Source: Thiospirochaeta perfilievii
GTDB lineage: Bacteria > Spirochaetota > Spirochaetia > DSM-2461
Length of the DNA stretch: 64,000 nucleotides
Reading direction: 5' to 3'
NCBI RefSeq assembly: GCF_008329945.1
Contig: NZ_CP035807.1
Span: 1,178,001-1,242,000, forward strand
The position numbers and the translations under genes were made by a program. Each line of letters opens with the position of its first letter. Within the stretch, counting starts at the first letter, position 1. Positions 1 through 9,132 of this stretch are shown here, one piece after another. Below the pieces are notes generated by a model. It did not search any database and had not been told where the DNA came from. It saw only the letters and a list, made by a program, of their open reading frames with translations.

Positions 1-651
1 TCCATTTCCGAGCTTTTTATATCATGGAGAAATATTTTATCCATAGGTATCCCAGGTGCACTTGTTCGACTACTACCCCAGGTTGTCCGTCTTGTATTAA
101 CAAAAGTAACAGCTATAGTTGGTGGAACAGTTGCTGTTGCAGCAATAACGGCAGGTAGTAGAATAGAGAGTTTCTCCGCTGTTTTAAGCATGGCTGTAGG
201 TGTAAGCTTAATGCCAATTATGGGTCAAAATTACGGCGCAGGAAAACATGAGAGGGTTGAGAGTACAAGAAAAATTATATTTAAACTCTCTATTATTTTT
301 GGAGTATTTTTAACTATGCTGGCAACTCTTTTTTGGCGGCCATTAGGTGGAATATTCTCTACAAACCCTAGGGTAATAGAGTTAATTGGAATATATTTAG
401 TTATTATGATGATCGGTTCAATTGGGTTAAACCAATATAACTGGTTATCAGAGGGATTAAATGCAATTGGCAAACCAAGGGTTTCATTAAAACTAAACGG
501 CTATGGAACCATACTCCTTCTACTTCCATCCATGTTAATTGGTGCAAAAGCTGCAGGCTTTATTGGAATGGTTATAGGCCTTGCCCTAAGCCAAATAATC
601 CTAGGTTTTATTGCTGAGAATAAAGTCAAAAAGACTTTACTAATACATTGA
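1..651 (+). CDS. MATE-family multidrug/cation antiporter, C-terminal part (5' end outside window)
   Basis: The frame is open from base 1 to the stop at 651, so this is the last 216 or so codons of a gene that begins upstream; the first internal ATG at 190 is not the start. The protein is strongly hydrophobic with several membrane segments and carries the MATE pattern of a loop ending in GQNYGAGKHERV, followed by a helix bundle. MATE proteins are inner-membrane antiporters that expel drugs or metabolites using a sodium or proton gradient. Full members have about 450 residues and 12 helices, so about half is present here. The stop is followed at 698 by an unrelated lipoprotein on the same strand. 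Family assignment rests on composition and the GQNxGA motif; substrate cannot be read. Confidence 0.85.
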   Translation, partial: SISELFISWRNILSIGIPGALVRLLPQVVRLVLTKVTAIVGGTVAVAAITAGSRIESFSAVLSMAVGVSLMPIMGQNYGAGKHERVESTRKIIFKLSIIFGVFLTMLATLFWRPLGGIFSTNPRVIELIGIYLVIMMIGSIGLNQYNWLSEGLNAIGKPRVSLKLNGYGTILLLLPSMLIGAKAAGFIGMVIGLALSQIILGFIAENKVKKTLLIH

Positions 652-697
652 TTCTACTTTAAAGTTATTTCAAAATTAAAAATATAAAAGGATATTT

Positions 698-1753
698 ATG
701 AAAAAACTATTATTAATAGCAATAATGTCAATATTATTGCTAATTTCATGTGACCAAATTGAAGGTCTTTTTAAAAACCCATCAACAGATGATACAGAAA
801 ACCCTACTGTTTCTAGCCTAAACATAACTCCATCGGAGATTACATCAAACTCTTTGGTTTTAACTTGGGAGTTAGCAAGTGATAACATTACTGAACAAAA
901 TGATTTGTTATACAAAGTGGAACAGAGCGTTAATTCAACAACAACTGTTTTACTTGATTGGGTAGCAAACAAGTCAACTTTAAACTTAACAGATCTAACA
1001 GAAGTGACTGAGTATGTTTATTCTGTTAAAGTTAAGGATCAAGCTGGTAACGAACTATCTTATAATACTCTTACACAAGATACACCACATATATATGAAG
1101 GGGTATGGGAATTCTACCAAGAGTCTGAAGATGGATCAAATAGTAATCACTATTTATTTACAATAGAAAAAAACTCAATTAAATTAAGAATCGAAGAAAC
1201 AGAGGATTACCAAATAGAACTAATAATGGATCTAACAGTTGTAGATGACAAAATGACTTTTTCTCCAAACCAAGCAAGGAATTTACCAGATGGTGAATTT
1301 CTAGAGGATACAGATTCTCCAGAACTCACTATGTTCTATAGCGTTGATAAAGATAATATTATCTTTTATGAGGGCGATGAAACATCTTCAAATATTGCCT
1401 CCTGGATTTTAACAAGACAAGGATTTGAGGAATCAAGCTACAACGATGGAGAGTCTATAGTAGGAAGATGGGGTTGGTCCACAACATCAATTATATATAA
1501 TGATGATGGTAGTTTTGAACAGCTAGAAGGGGATCAGGTTCAGGCAAAAGGAAACTATGAAGTACTAAATAATAATAAAAAATATAAACTTAATACTACT
1601 CATATATGGGATGCTAGTTCCCTTAAAGAACTTACAGAAGAAGAAAAGATTGATTATGCAACGGAAGGAGACCTCTACTTAGTTGATGGATTAATGTGTC
1701 AAGATCCTGGATATGGTATTGATAATACAAAGTATATCTATAAAAAAAGATAG
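698..1753 (+). CDS. Lipoprotein with fibronectin-III-like domain
   Basis: 351 residues. A lysine start and hydrophobic core lead to a lipobox ending LLISC with Cys18, so the mature protein should be lipidated and anchored in an outer or inner membrane leaflet. Residues about 38-125 look like one fibronectin type III or Ig-like sandwich, with the typical VLTWE and VKVKDQAGNE strands. The remaining 220 residues are not recognised; their short repeated pattern (WEFYQESEDG..., GRWGWST..., ending in a tyrosine- and lysine-rich tail) is like the calycin-style domains seen in many secreted lipoproteins of unknown role. The start is supported by AAAGGA about 6 nt upstream. It is convergent with the thioredoxin-like gene. 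No function can be inferred beyond envelope location. Confidence 0.75.
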   Translation: MKKLLLIAIMSILLLISCDQIEGLFKNPSTDDTENPTVSSLNITPSEITSNSLVLTWELASDNITEQNDLLYKVEQSVNSTTTVLLDWVANKSTLNLTDLTEVTEYVYSVKVKDQAGNELSYNTLTQDTPHIYEGVWEFYQESEDGSNSNHYLFTIEKNSIKLRIEETEDYQIELIMDLTVVDDKMTFSPNQARNLPDGEFLEDTDSPELTMFYSVDKDNIIFYEGDETSSNIASWILTRQGFEESSYNDGESIVGRWGWSTTSIIYNDDGSFEQLEGDQVQAKGNYEVLNNNKKYKLNTTHIWDASSLKELTEEEKIDYATEGDLYLVDGLMCQDPGYGIDNTKYIYKKR

Positions 1754-1762
1754 TTAATAATA

Positions 1763-1786
1763 ATGGAACTATTAATTTAGTTCCAT
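1763..1786. terminator. Likely bidirectional terminator between convergent genes
   Basis: ATGGAACT and AGTTCCAT form a perfect 8-bp stem around an 8-nt AT-rich loop. It sits in the short gap between the stop of the lipoprotein (1753) and the stop of the opposing thioredoxin-like gene (1797). The following T-run is weak, so efficiency is uncertain. Confidence 0.5.
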
Positions 1787-1796
1787 TTATAATCTG

Positions 1797-2123
1797 CTAA
1801 CTCTCCAACATTTTTGATATTCTTCCAATCCTGGAATCAATATCATCCATGGACATATACCTAGCCTCTCTAATACTCTCCCTGCCCTCTACAAATACAA
1901 GTAGTCCAGGAATCGTAAATAGCGAGTATTGACCTATAATTGTTTCATCATTATCTAGATTTATATAGTACTGATTAAGGTTTGGGTACTTATCTGCAAT
2001 CATTTTTATTTTAGGTTTTAGGGCCTTACAAACACCACAGTTTGTTTTTGATAGGTAGACTAAAACAAACTGATTCTCTTTTATAGCTCCATCAAGCTCT
2101 TCTTTATTGAATAATTCTGTCAT
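1797..2123 (-). CDS. Thioredoxin-like protein (CGVC active site)
   Basis: 108 residues, the normal length of a single thioredoxin fold. The redox motif CGVC follows a beta strand (VLVYLSKTN) and is followed by the usual helix (KALKPKIKMIADKYP). The cis-proline loop is visible as FTIPGLLVF, and the acidic strand YYINLDND matches the family. There is no signal peptide, so it acts in the cytoplasm. CGVC differs from classical CGPC, which points to a variant thioredoxin or bacillithiol/peroxide-type partner rather than the housekeeping TrxA. No clear Shine-Dalgarno is seen before the ATG. It is monocistronic and divergent from the following nuclease relic. Thiol-disulfide exchange is a family-level inference. 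Confidence 0.8.
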   Translation of the reverse strand: MTELFNKEELDGAIKENQFVLVYLSKTNCGVCKALKPKIKMIADKYPNLNQYYINLDNDETIIGQYSLFTIPGLLVFVEGRESIREARYMSMDDIDSRIGRISKMLES

Positions 2124-2242
2124 AATATAAAGATAGTCATATATAGTGTTTAAGTAAAGATATAAAAGGATTAAATAGTAATAATAAAATAGAGTCCTTA
2201 GACTATTATTAACCTATATAGAAAGTAGAATGAAAGATATCA

Positions 2243-3001
2243 ATGATAGGCAATATTAAAAAGTATGAGTCAGATATTGTTTATGAAATATATTTTAAAG
2301 ATAAACCAGTTTATATCTATATTTTGATGGAATTTCAGTCAACTGTATATAAAAAGATGCCAATTAGGCTTCTAAGGTACATATTAGAACTATATGAAGA
2401 TAATGGTAGAAATAGTGAGTCTGGTTTATACCCTGCTATCTTTCCACTCTTACTTTACAACGGAGAATCTAAATGGACTGCTAAGAAGAACATTTCAGAG
2501 GTTATAGACAAAACTATACCTTTAAAATATATTCCAACCTTTGAATATTATCCCATTTTAATAAATGAGATATCTAGAAAGGATCTACTTAAAATACATA
2601 ATGCTGTTTCAGCTATTTTCTATATGGAGAATACAGATTCGGAAGATTATAGAGAAGCAATTGATGATCTAGTGACTGTAATTAAAGATTCGAGTATACT
2701 AGAGACAAAGGTTTTTGCTAACTGGGTTAATAATTTTCTACTAAGCCAGGGTGAAGAGCTTGTATATGAAGATTTTGATAAGATTAAAAAACCTGAGGAG
2801 GTACTACCTATGATGGCTGCAAATATTGAACGGTATAGAGAAAAACTAATTAGTGAGGGTCTAGAACAAGGTATCAAGAAAGGTATAGAGAAAGAAAAAG
2901 TTGAAATCGCTATTAATCTATTAAAAGCTGGTTCAGAATATACTTTCGTAGCCAATATTACCGGATTATCTATTGAAGAACTAAAGAAAATAAAACTATA
3001 A
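2243..3001 (+). pseudogene. Rpn/PD-(D/E)XK nuclease family transposase relic, N-terminally truncated
   Basis: 252 residues. The segment KPVYIYILMEFQST followed by MPIRLLRYILELYED is the core of the Rpn recombination-promoting nuclease / PD-(D/E)XK transposase family (E of MEFQS within the nuclease motif). The tail SEGLEQGIKKGIEKEKVEIA is the charged C-terminal helix typical of these proteins, followed by a short helical domain (FVANITGLSIEELKKIK). Family members usually carry about 50-60 more N-terminal residues with the first catalytic acid; here an in-frame TGA lies at 2231 just upstream, so that part is missing. A short ATG frame at 2230 ends quickly and gives no homologous N-terminus. It probably survives as a fragment next to another mobile element. 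Confidence 0.65.
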
Positions 3002-3054
3002 ATATATTACCAATATGCTATTATTAGTCAAAATTCGATAGCATATAGAAAATA

Positions 3055-4138
3055 ATGATAATCTTTAAATTTGTTCTTAAATTAATTAACTTTTTACTAT
3101 TTTACATCAGTAATAGAAACACGATAGTCCCTAAAGTTGCTCTTAAATGGCAAGAAAACAGAAGATATATGCGCTACTTTGAACAAAATAATATCAAACT
3201 ACCCTTTTCTAAAGAAGAGAAGCTTTTCATATACTCTTTTTATTCAAAAAAGAAGAATATACATAAATATTTTACCCTTATAAAGCCTGAAACAATCCTC
3301 TATAGTTGGAAAAAAGCCATTAATAATATTTGGACTTACAATTCTACATGTAAAAGAAAAGGTAGACCACAGATTTCCTATAAGATTAGAAACCTTATAA
3401 AATCAATGAAAGTAGATAACTACTTATGGGGATGCCTTAGGATTAGAGATGAGTTAATAAAACTAAATATTGATATTTCTAGGGAAACTATTAGAAAAAT
3501 TATTAGTGATTTTAGAAAACAGAATATTATTAAACCTAATTACTCATGGTCAACATTCCTTAGATCCCATTGGAACTCTCTTTTTGCCTGTGACTTTTTT
3601 ACTGTAGATTTTTTTGTGGGATGCATACCGAGCAGTAAAACGTAGTTTTACGACTAGGGTTCTAAAAAATTCTATATATTTTTTATATTACAATTAAAAA
3701 GTAAAAATAGTCCACTGGAATATCACGACTAACCCAACAATCAAATTTTTAAGACAACAAATAAGACTCTTTGAAGAGAACTTCTCTAATTCATATTTAA
3801 TACATGATAATTCTGGTGAATTAAAATATTTTCCTTATGAAGACTATAATATTACAGATATTCCAACGACCCCATATTCACCAAATATGAATGCGTACGC
3901 TGAAAGATTTATAAAATCAATTAGAAAAGAGTGTTTAGACTGGTTTATCATTTTCAAAGAAAAACAACTAAGAAATATTATTAAAGAGTACATCCATAAT
4001 TACAATAATTATAGACCTCACCAGGGAATTAACGGTATACCGAACGGGAAATATCCACCAGAAAACAATAAAGGTAATATAAAGAAACAATCTTTATTAT
4101 TTAGATTACACAACCACCATTACAGGGAAGCTAGTTAA
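3055..4138 (+). pseudogene. Integrase-core transposase, interrupted by a 50-60 bp palindromic insert and frameshift
   Basis: Two frames make one protein. 3055-3645 encodes an N-terminal helical region, then GRPQISYKIRNLIKSM and LWGCLRIRDELIKLNIDIS, the helix-turn-helix of integrase-core transposases, and ends in ACDFFTVDFF, which holds the first catalytic Asp. The frame then breaks at an inserted palindromic sequence. From 3707 a different frame continues the same domain: KIVHWNITTNPTIKFLRQQI, LIHDNSGE (second Asp), NMNAYAERFIKSIRKECLDW (Glu) and the closing NYNNYRPHQGINGIPNG. All three DDE residues are present but no intact reading frame remains, so the element is not autonomous. Confidence 0.75.
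3616..3670. repeat. Small palindromic insert inside the integrase gene
   Basis: The integrase frame is lost between the VDFF codons and the resumption of homology near 3672-3707. The intervening stretch contains a perfect inverted repeat GTAAAAC-GTA-GTTTTAC at 3635-3651, flanked by a GC-richer CCGAGCA / CGACTAGGG context unlike the surrounding AT-rich gene. It looks like a short, structured intergenic repeat that jumped into the gene. No second copy is seen in this window. Edges are approximate. Confidence 0.45.
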
Positions 4139-4244
4139 TAAAAAAATTAATATTTATATCTCAATTACGATTCAACAATGTAGGTTTATTATATAAATAT
4201 TACTTAAAATAGAATATTGGTAAAATATTGTAAATTTAAAGATG

Positions 4245-4272
4245 AAAACTCTGCTTTGAAGCAGAGTTTTTT
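4245..4272 (+). terminator. Rho-independent terminator after the integrase gene
   Basis: AAAACTCTGCTT and AAGCAGAGTTTT form a perfect 12-bp stem around a TG loop and are followed by TT. It lies inside the mobile element, 110 nt after the transposase stop. A degenerate version of the same hairpin is found near 12267-12290 in the second copy of the element. Confidence 0.8.
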
Positions 4273-4320
4273 AATAAACTATAGTAATTATTAGTTCTTC
4301 CGTATTAAATTGTCACTACG

Positions 4321-4388
4321 AGTTTGGCTAACAGATGTATGCACATTACCCTACGTATCCATTTCGCAAGGCGAAAGCTTCGCTTTTA
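4321..4388. repeat. Multi-hairpin repeat, copy a (truncated, mosaic)
   Basis: Right-hand part of the repeat family described at 17097-17235. It begins AGTTTGGCTAACAG, includes the conserved loop TATCCATTT, and is cut on the left by the end of the integrase-core element. Its left stem arm is the long CAGATGTATGCACATT type, but the right arm is a shorter GGCGAAAGCTTCGC sequence, so this copy can no longer form the long stem. It lies just beyond the stop of propeller copy 6. Confidence 0.75.
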
Positions 4389-4403
4389 TTATTTTAGTTA
4401 CAA

Positions 4404-5371
4404 TTACCAATACCTTTTAACCATTTTTAAATAATAACAATCTTCACCCTTAATTAGCCTATATGCATTACCATCATTATCAATTGCAAATCTTGGCATA
4501 TCAGATCTTCTAGCTTCTTTGAAGTCAATAACAAAAAGTGTTAATAATTTACCAGTTTTATCAAAGACAAAACATCCTGCATAGGATGTCCAATAATAAT
4601 TTCCATCTTTATCAATACCACTAAATTTTGCATCTTCTTCAAACTCTAATTCCTTAAAACTTTTTATCTCATCTCTGCTAAAAGATTTCTTAAAAAAAGA
4701 TAAAAACTTAGAAGGACTCTTAGTGATGAACATATCGTTTTCAAATAAATATTTTTCTGATATGATTTTGAGCACAGAACTATTATTGGTAATATATTCT
4801 ATTGCTTCATTATTTAATAATATAGAATAAGGTTTCTCATTTTCTTTTTAGTATCTATAACTACAAAACTATTATTTTTAGCTTCACCAATAAATAGATC
4901 TTCGAATATAGTAGAACCCCAGTAAATTACCTTTTGTGTAGATAGTCCTGTGTGTCCATCAAGAAAAGATCTACTATGAAATTCCATTGTATTAGTTTCC
5001 AAATCATATTTAAATACTGAATTTGATAAGATATCATAATTATATAAGTGATTGTTCTTTATTTCTAAGAATCCTGATACAGTATTTATATCAATATTTG
5101 GAAGAACTATAAAATCTGATAAATCATGTGATGCTTTTACAAATCTATTATTCCATTGATCCCCGAATATAAAATAATCCTTAGTGATTACTATATCTGT
5201 TATACTCTGATGTTCGGCACCTCCGTAATCATATTCTTTTCCTAATTGTCTAATGCTTTTACCGTATGGAATTTCTAATAAAGTTTCCATTGAAACTTTA
5301 TTAATAGCTATTTCACAATATATTGTATTTATAGTTAATATAACTACTATTAAAGATACTATTCTTTTCAT
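4404..5371 (-). pseudogene. Secreted beta-propeller protein, module 6, split by a frameshift
   Basis: Two frames, 4814-5371 (185 aa, with signal peptide MKRIVSLIVVILTINTIYC) and 4404-4775 (123 aa), together give one protein of about 320 residues, matching the intact propellers at 8147-9124, 12457-13431 and 17243-18220. Reading continues without a gap if the frame is shifted in the A-rich run at 4840-4849 on the complementary strand (after VIDTKK into EKPYSILLNNEAIEY). Blade-like repeats such as FVKASHDLSDF and CFVFDKTGKLLTLFV are visible. The start has AAAGGAG 6 nt upstream and lies 2 nt past the stop of the preceding NlpC/P60-like frame, so the pair was coupled. Role unknown. Confidence 0.75.
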
Positions 5372-5373
5372 AT

Positions 5374-7283
5374 TTATTCTCCTTTATTTAACCTTACAAC
5401 ACGCCAATGCCTATCATTTTCTACCCACCAGTTCAATGTTTGAGAGTTCCGTACCCAAGACAAGTTTGAACCTCCATCACTAAAATTAGATTCTATAATT
5501 TTACACTCACTCGGTATAATATTTCCTAAAGAATCCCTTCCAATACTTAGTACTATACCTATGTGCTTCCCTCCGCCAGGATTATTACTATCAGGATCTC
5601 CTATATGATAAAAAATATCACCTGGTTTAACAAAGTTATAGTTTCCTACAACTTTATATTTTCCTAGGTTATTAGTTTCACTATTAGATTTACCAACAAT
5701 AAAAGTAGAATAATTTAAAGTACTGTTTTCATCCCTTAATTGTGAATCTTCTAATGTTCTAGGATAAGCTCTGTTTATGTTATTAGCAGGCCATTTATTA
5801 CCACTAATATTAGCTGCATTTTGAGCAAATCCTATACAGTCAACACCTGCAGCCCTATCACTCCAATATTCCTTTCCAGCTAAAAATGTTCCGTTAGCCT
5901 CAGCATTATTAACAACAGAGTAGATAGATTCCCTAAACTCCTCAGAAGCTTGTATATTAGGATTTTTAGACCACTCAATAAGTCCCAATCCTGGAAGATA
6001 GAGATCTATGGACTGATCCTGTTCCTTCACATAATTGTCCCAGTTATTTTCAAATGCGGTTGTTTCATTCCAGCTTAATAATGATATCCCATGATCAGTA
6101 AAAGGTTCAGATTCATTAAGATCAGCAGTATAATCTTCAACTAACTCATTATACTTTTCAAGTGTAAACAAACTACGATCTGTAACATTTTCTAAATTGC
6201 CCCATTCTGTCTTAGCTTTCTTAAATCTAGTACCAACATTGTTATAGTACTCCGATAGCCTATTTTTCTGAACCAATATTTTATCATTAAACATGAATGG
6301 AGTATCACGACCATTTATAGTTGTTGTACTTTCAGGATAATTATATGCGACACTATCAAGTTTGTTAGTATCACCAAATATAGAATTATATTGTAGTATA
6401 TCGACCACTTGTCCTCCATTTCCAACATTTTCTTCATCTCCATTGTGATTCCACTTATTTTCACTATACCATATAATTTCAGAATCATTTGAGTCTCCAT
6501 TTGCTTTAACAAATCCAAATTCATTATAATGCTCCTCATCACTTAGACCCTTATTAAAAGTATCATTTATTGTTAATGGAGCATTCCATTTATATTTATC
6601 ATTCCAATCCTCAATATTAGTTTCTTCTATATAAAGGTTAGCTCTCCATAGCATCTTCTTGTCATAAACTGCTATAAAGTCTTCATCTTTTGATACACCT
6701 GTTATTACTTCACTGTTTTTTTTACCAAATCTAAGTAAAAAGTCATCACCAGGTCTTATATTAGATTCCATAGGTCGTACTGCAAATTGGGTTAGAGTGA
6801 CTCCTGTTGGAATTGTAAAAGATAATTTATTACTATTTACCTTTAGAGAATAACCTTCATCTAGTTCATATTGACCTTCTGAGTTTTCTGTATAAAACTC
6901 TGGATTATATATAACTTTATATGGACTCTCATTGCTGTTAAGAGGTTCACTACCAATAGGTTTTAGTTCAAATGTTGCTAATAAAATTGCATTTTTACCA
7001 TTTAATGCATAAAACTTAAGTCCATCACCTTTATTTTGGTAAATATTAGAGTCTGCTTCTAATATTGTTTCTTCAGAATCATTAATCTTTTCTTGATAGT
7101 ACTGGTCAAATGGAGGAAGTATTTCAATATCTCTATCACCCTCTTTTAGGTTTTCAATCTCTCCACTATAGTTACCTTTTATTCTGATAGAATCAAATTT
7201 ATATAACTCTCCTGTATTTGGAATCCAAGGATAATCCTTTTTTTCATGTCTTAAATCTATATCTAAACCAATTAATGTAGTGT
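5374..7283 (-). pseudogene. NlpC/P60-like secreted protein, module 6, start-less C-terminal copy
   Basis: The frame is open from the edge of hairpin repeat b (about 7283) to the stop at 5374. The internal ATG at 6771 gives 465 aa, but homology runs straight through it upstream, so there is no native start. It begins at DTTLIGLDIDLR, which aligns with DTELIELDV of the full-length protein (19536-23792), exactly where full-length copies stop being near-identical. Downstream come the RPGDDFLLRF/WRANLY/WNAP unit and a C-terminal papain-fold domain: AGVDCIGFAQNAA (catalytic Cys), VKPGDIFYHIG, GKHIGIVLSI (catalytic His) and a final HWRVVRLNKGE. A silent or dead module. Confidence 0.75.
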
Positions 7284-7396
7284 CTGGCTGCTCCGGGCTA
7301 CGCTTAGCTTCGACCTAGCAAGTTTGTTTGGCTAACAGATGTATGCACATTGCCCTGCGTATCCATTTCGCAAGGCAATGTGCATACATCTGTCGC
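7284..7396. repeat. Multi-hairpin repeat, copy b
   Basis: Begins at CTGGCTGCTCCGGGCTACGC (the first hairpin of the family is missing) and ends at the long stem with loop TATCCATTT and arms of the CAGATGTATGCACATTGCC type. It lies between module 6 and the propeller remnant of module 5, immediately past that propeller's stop codon. Confidence 0.8.
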
Positions 7397-7412
7397 ATTT
7401 TATTTTATGATC

Positions 7413-7830
7413 TTACCATTGTCTGGGTATTTTGTATAAATTTAATATAGTATCTCCATTCAACTTATTTTTAGATAGATAATATACATCTCCATTAGAG
7501 CTAATAGTAGGTAGCATGAATGGCTTTTCTGCGTATTCGAAATCATCTAAAACCCAACCGTTTTCATCAAAAACAAGAATTCCACAAAAATCTCCAAAGT
7601 AAATATTCCCCTGCTTATCTTTACCAATAAAACTTGGATTAGCTACTTCGAGTTTCTTAAATGAAGGGACTCCTGGAACTTCTCTTGGAGCTTTCCTGTT
7701 ACTCCCTTTATGTAATACATTCTTCCAATATTTATATAAAATCTTATAACTGTTATTTTGGATTTCACCTTTCTTAAAGATCCTATATCTATTATCAATA
7801 GTATAATCATATAGTTTAGGTAGATAGCTA
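7413..7830 (-). pseudogene. Beta-propeller C-terminal remnant, module 5
   Basis: Minus-strand translation gives LYDYTIDNRYRIFKK, VPGVPSFKKLE, GILVFDENGWVLDDF and the end LNLYKIPRQW, closely matching the C-terminal half of the propeller at 12457-13431 (YTIDAKRRIFF, IIPGVPDFEKL, GIIIFDSNGWVLDYL, YKIPRQW). The N-terminal half and signal peptide are absent. At its upstream edge it is fused to an N-terminal piece of the NlpC/P60-like protein, so this is a deletion product that has lost more than 3 kb of a module. Confidence 0.75.
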
Positions 7831-8019
7831 TATATGGGTTCTTATTACCATATATTGAATCAAATGATTTCTCATTTATATCTAAGAAAGGTAGTTTAGC
7901 TGTTCTATTTGAGAACTCCTCACTCAATTTACTTGTTACACTCTCTTTACCTAGAACAAAGTGTGATGCAAAAGCTGCTTTAAACTTATTCTGATGTTTT
8001 AATAATTCATAGTATTTTT
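7808..8019 (-). pseudogene. NlpC/P60-like protein N-terminal fragment fused to propeller remnant, module 5
   Basis: From 8019 the frame encodes the same stretch that opens module 2 (ending in SEEFSNRTAKLPFLDINEKS and NPYIAIYLNY), then crosses into propeller sequence at about 7808-7832. Both parents share a short match at the join (roughly CCTAAACTATAT on the minus strand), suggesting microhomology-mediated deletion. The ORF 7643-7927 (94 aa) spans the join but is out of frame with the propeller after it. The upstream edge (about 8019) is the same breakpoint as in module 2 (about 17088), directly next to a hairpin repeat. Confidence 0.7.
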
Positions 8020-8026
8020 AAGTTTT

Positions 8027-8146
8027 GGGCGAATAGTAACTTTAGTTACTACCTGGCTGCTCCGGGCTACGCTTCGCTTCGACCTAGCAAGCTAGTTTGG
8101 CTAAAGCCACCCTACGTATCCATTTCGTAAGGTGGCTTCGCTTTTT
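8027..8146. repeat. Multi-hairpin repeat, copy c
   Basis: Full-length copy beginning GGGCGAATAG, with hairpin TAGTAAC-TTTA-GTTACTA, then CCTGG..., CTAGC-AA-GCTAG, and a final stem AAGCCACC / GGTGGCTT (8104-8111 and 8131-8138) around the conserved loop TATCCATTT. The final stem has a different sequence from copies b, e and f, yet the two arms still pair. It ends at the stop codon of the propeller at 8147. Confidence 0.85.
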
Positions 8147-9124
8147 TTATTTTTTTTTATTCTCTGATACTTTTCTTTGATTAATCCTACTTTCTTTTGT
8201 TAAACTATAAAAATCAATACTTTCAGTCTCTGTTTCTCCATATAACATGAAATATAAGTCACCATTGAGACTAACTGTTGGTTTATGACGATACCATAAT
8301 CCAGGAATAGTGAAATATTCTAAGCACTCACCCCATTTTGAAAGTACTACTATATTTCTTTTACCATTATGATAATCAATAATCCAAAAACTATTTAAAT
8401 CTTTATCAAAGCCAATTATTTCTGAAGAAGTGTAACTTGTATCATCAAAAAAGACAGAATCTTTTAGATCCATAGCACTATTAGTTTTCAAATTTTTAAA
8501 TAGTTTCCTATATGGTGCCATACTTTTAGAAACTGCATAAATATTTAAGTTGTCTTCTAATTTTATTTCAACGTGATCTTCAGAAAAATTTACTAGGTTG
8601 TATTTTGGAGGGAATTCCCCTTTGTTTACACCATTTTCTATATAATAAAATAGACCCTCTGGGTTAGATCTCCTAGTATAAAATAGTTTGTTATCAATAA
8701 AAACAACATCACCATCTATATCTGTATTATCTCTGAAAATATATTTGACTTTTCCCTTATTTAAATATGAGATATGGGAACTAGAAGTACTGTAAATATA
8801 TTTAGTGTCATTAGAAATATACATGTTCTTTATATATATAAATTCATCACCTCTTGATAGGCTATATTCTTCAGTAAGGTCCCAATTATTATCATACTTT
8901 TTTATTTTACTATTCATTGTATCTTTAATATAAAAATTATCTTTAGAATCTATTGTAAATGCGCTAGGTCCTGAGTAAAAATAAATATCATAAAACAATG
9001 GTCTAAAACCAAGTTGAAATGACTCTGTACCTTTAGGAAATTTCTTTGCTAGAGTCAGTTCTAACTCTTCAGCTGATAATTGATTTAATATCAATAAAAT
9101 TATGATTAAGTATATACGTTTCAT
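8147..9124 (-). CDS. Secreted beta-propeller protein, module 4 (intact)
   Basis: 325 residues with a signal peptide (MKRIYLIIILLILNQLSAEE) and repeated blade-like strands such as SKIKKYDNNWDLTEEYSL, FVIDNKLFYTR and FWIIDYHNGKRNIVVLSKWG, the pattern of 6-bladed NHL/TolB-type propellers. It should be exported across the inner membrane; no lipobox is seen. The start has AGGAGATAAT directly upstream and lies 8 nt after the stop of the NlpC/P60-like frame, so translation is probably coupled. The C-terminus is very lysine-rich (VSENKKK) because the gene runs into the T-rich end of hairpin repeat c. Homologous to the propellers of modules 1, 2 and 6 but clearly diverged. Could be an immunity, inhibitor or scaffold protein for its partner; nothing here decides between these. 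Confidence 0.75.
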   Translation of the reverse strand: MKRIYLIIILLILNQLSAEELELTLAKKFPKGTESFQLGFRPLFYDIYFYSGPSAFTIDSKDNFYIKDTMNSKIKKYDNNWDLTEEYSLSRGDEFIYIKNMYISNDTKYIYSTSSSHISYLNKGKVKYIFRDNTDIDGDVVFIDNKLFYTRRSNPEGLFYYIENGVNKGEFPPKYNLVNFSEDHVEIKLEDNLNIYAVSKSMAPYRKLFKNLKTNSAMDLKDSVFFDDTSYTSSEIIGFDKDLNSFWIIDYHNGKRNIVVLSKWGECLEYFTIPGLWYRHKPTVSLNGDLYFMLYGETETESIDFYSLTKESRINQRKVSENKKK

Positions 9125-9132
9125 ATTATCTC

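Larger units (their letters stand above)
3020..4320 (+). mobile_element. Integrase-core (DDE) insertion element, copy 1, decayed
   Basis: About 1.3 kb containing the broken integrase gene (3055-4138), a strong hairpin (4245-4272) and a right end (4297-4320) that begins CTTCCGTATT and ends TGTCACTACG. The same right end recurs at 12340-12363 behind a second, more decayed copy, which defines it as the element terminus. A plausible imperfect inverted left end lies near 3025-3041 (TAGTCAAAATTCGATAG against the reverse complement of the right end). The right end abuts directly on a truncated multi-hairpin repeat, so the element landed inside that repeat. Left boundary is approximate. Confidence 0.6.

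Noticed and set aside
8131-8160. Simple rho-independent terminator on the plus strand at copy c
   Set aside because: The T-run after the stem is part of the propeller's Lys codons, and no plus-strand gene precedes it; other copies lack a T-run, so termination alone does not explain the repeat.
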